From contig JAAXQM010000163.1 of NCBI GenBank assembly GCA_012974295.1, positions 1 through 5,112 of the forward strand: 5,112 nt of DNA, in the 5' to 3' direction. The DNA is from Dehalococcoidales bacterium (GTDB lineage Bacteria; Chloroflexota; Dehalococcoidia; E44-bin15). The position numbers and the translations under genes were made by a program. This document shows positions 4,680-5,112 of this stretch, one piece after another. Position 1 is the first letter of the stretch; each line of letters starts with the position of its first letter. The notes below the pieces were generated by a model. The model saw only the letters and a program-made list of their open reading frames with translations, made no database searches and had not been told where the DNA came from.

Positions 4680-4838
4680 TCAGAAGACCAACGCTAAAGC
4701 CACCATACCGATGAAGCCCGCAAAGTCTGACATTACCGAAGTAGATAGGACGAAGACCCCATAGGCCAGAGTGGGAATTCCCAATCCCAGCGTAAGCCAG
4801 TTATTCCAGCGTTTGGTATAGAATTTCTCCTTTGTCAT
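4680..4838 (-). CDS. N-terminal half of an interrupted four-helix membrane protein
   Basis: From ATG 4838 to the TGA at 4680 the frame encodes 52 residues. A basic, aromatic N-terminus (KEKFYTKRWNNW) is followed by helix 1 (WLTLGLGIPTLAYGVFVLST, about residues 14-33). A second hydrophobic segment (FAGFIGMVALALVF, 39-52) is cut short by the TGA. An upstream in-frame ATG at 4868 would add ten charged residues. I prefer 4838 because the promoter at 4883-4911 predicts transcription from about 4876, leaving almost no leader for ATG 4868. In addition, AGAAGAGAG lies a few bases before ATG 4838. If TGA simply terminates, the product is a two-segment membrane peptide with an incomplete second helix. 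The continuation of the frame in the neighbouring entry argues that this is half a gene. No family recognised. Confidence 0.55.
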   Translation of the reverse strand: MTKEKFYTKRWNNWLTLGLGIPTLAYGVFVLSTSVMSDFAGFIGMVALALVF

Positions 4839-4882
4839 AGTATCTCTCTTCTGCTTGTCGATTTCCATATAATAATGCTCTA

Positions 4883-4911
4883 AATTTACTCCCCGATAGG
4901 TGCGTTGTCAA
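4883..4911 (-). promoter_or_regulatory. Sigma70-type promoter of the membrane-protein gene
   Basis: On the minus strand a perfect -35 box TTGACA (4911-4906) is followed by a 17-base spacer and the -10 box TAAATT (4888-4883, four of six). Transcription should start near 4876. That position favours translation from ATG 4838 rather than 4868. A live-looking promoter argues that the gene is, or was recently, expressed. Confidence 0.65.
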
Positions 4912-4969
4912 CATGGTCTTTTTATTCCTTAACATATGGGGTGGAAGAACGTTCCTTTTTTACCCTAGT

Positions 4970-4981
4970 TTCCCCGGGGAA
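4970..4981. repeat. 12-bp perfect palindrome TTCCCCGGGGAA
   Basis: A self-complementary dodecamer lies in the 219-base gap between the membrane-protein start and the possible gene at 5088. It is about 60 bases upstream of the minus-strand -35 box, with no T run beside it. It could be a dimeric regulator site. Nearby GAACGTTC, followed by T6 (about 4948-4960), is a second short palindrome. Confidence 0.4.
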
Positions 4982-5047
4982 GATTTAGCTTTAGTTATTG
5001 AACTATTCCGGGAGGACCTTTTTATCAATATACAATCCGTCACAATG

Positions 5048-5074
5048 TATAATCGACAGTCGAGGTGATATAAT
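5048..5074 (+). promoter_or_regulatory. Candidate -10 elements for a gene starting at 5088
   Basis: TATAAT occurs exactly at 5048-5053 and again at 5069-5074. No good -35 box is found at 17 bases from either (TCAATA at 5025-5030 is weak). The first would give a transcript starting about 28 bases before the ATG at 5088 and including the AAGGAAG ribosome site. Suggestive only. Confidence 0.35.
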
Positions 5075-5087
5075 TCCAAAAGGAAGA

Positions 5088-5112
5088 ATGACCTGCCCCC
5101 CCCTAAATCAGT
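5088..5112 (+). CDS. Possible start of a gene running off the right edge
   Basis: ATG 5088 is preceded closely by AAGGAAG (5080-5086), a reasonable but tightly spaced ribosome site, and by two TATAAT boxes. Only eight codons are visible (MTCPPLNQ) before the window ends, so the product cannot be named. The first codons contain an uninterrupted run of eight Cs (5096-5103). The call rests on signals alone and could be wrong. Confidence 0.25.

Larger units (their letters stand above)
4398..4838 (-). other. Candidate single gene with an in-frame TGA (possible selenoprotein or recent pseudogene)
   Basis: Reading through the TGA at 4680-4682 gives one 146-residue protein with four helices. The basic N-terminus (MTKEKFYTKRWNNW), the basic central loop (ARRSAWQRKT to LRGARR) and the C-terminal tail would all be cytoplasmic, which obeys the positive-inside rule. 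The TGA falls inside helix 2, after FAGFIGMVALALVF, so termination there leaves a clipped helix. There is one promoter and one plausible start, and no frameshift is needed. A hairpin with loop GGUCU follows the TGA. Alternatives are a TGG-to-TGA nonsense mutation, a sequencing error, or an ordinary stop. Confidence 0.5.

Noticed and set aside
4680..4682. TGA read as Trp through a genome-wide alternative code
   Set aside because: The other genes use TGG for Trp, and the same membrane gene ends at a TGA (4398-4400), so general reassignment does not fit.

Overview
The window looks like a piece of a bacterial chromosome of moderate GC. The closest stylistic hint to a lineage is the tyrosine-recombinase tail at the left edge, whose wording resembles integrases common in Chloroflexota (Dehalococcoidia). 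That is recollection rather than a search result, so the taxon should be treated as a guess. Short unrelated genes, remnants and structured gaps alternate, as in an accessory or plastic region. GC is uneven: the stretch 3784-3927 is 64% GC by count, next to a visibly AT-richer methyltransferase gene.

Left part (1-1937). On the minus strand, 1-178 encodes the last part of a tyrosine recombinase (catalytic His and Tyr present, everything upstream missing). It breaks off exactly at a perfect 8-bp inverted repeat (178-202). A clear sigma70-type promoter (271-299) then drives a 504-residue plus-strand gene. Its product combines a Cas4-like, four-cysteine PD-(D/E)XK nuclease domain with a C-terminal DUF2779 domain carrying DEDD-exonuclease-like acidic residues. 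A hairpin with a T tract (1868-1916) follows it.

Middle part (1938-4022), minus strand. A SRPBCC-family protein (2310-2753) and a small cupin (1938-2267) lie 42 bases apart and probably form an operon. Upstream is a gap of about 290 bases with one copy of a diverged repeat. Next come a class I SAM-dependent methyltransferase (3064-3783) and, directly abutting its start, a possible 47-residue cysteine-containing ORF (3784-3927) in the GC-rich island.

Right part (4023-5112). A 55-residue zinc-ribbon protein (4023-4190, plus) is followed by two terminator-like hairpins; the first belongs to the second copy of the diverged repeat. Facing it on the minus strand is the most interesting item, a small four-helix membrane protein gene (4398-4838). 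It has a near-consensus promoter (4883-4911), but its frame is split by one TGA codon (4680-4682). The frame continues without loss through 93 more codons. The TGA is followed 28 bases later by the loop of a perfect 7-bp hairpin with loop GGUCU, the loop sequence I recall from the E. coli fdhF selenocysteine insertion element. It is either a candidate selenoprotein of an undescribed membrane family or a recently inactivated gene. The last 25 bases may begin another gene (ATG at 5088) containing a C8 tract.

No shared pathway connects the genes. The operon-like pairs are SRPBCC/cupin and, tentatively, the 47-residue ORF/methyltransferase.
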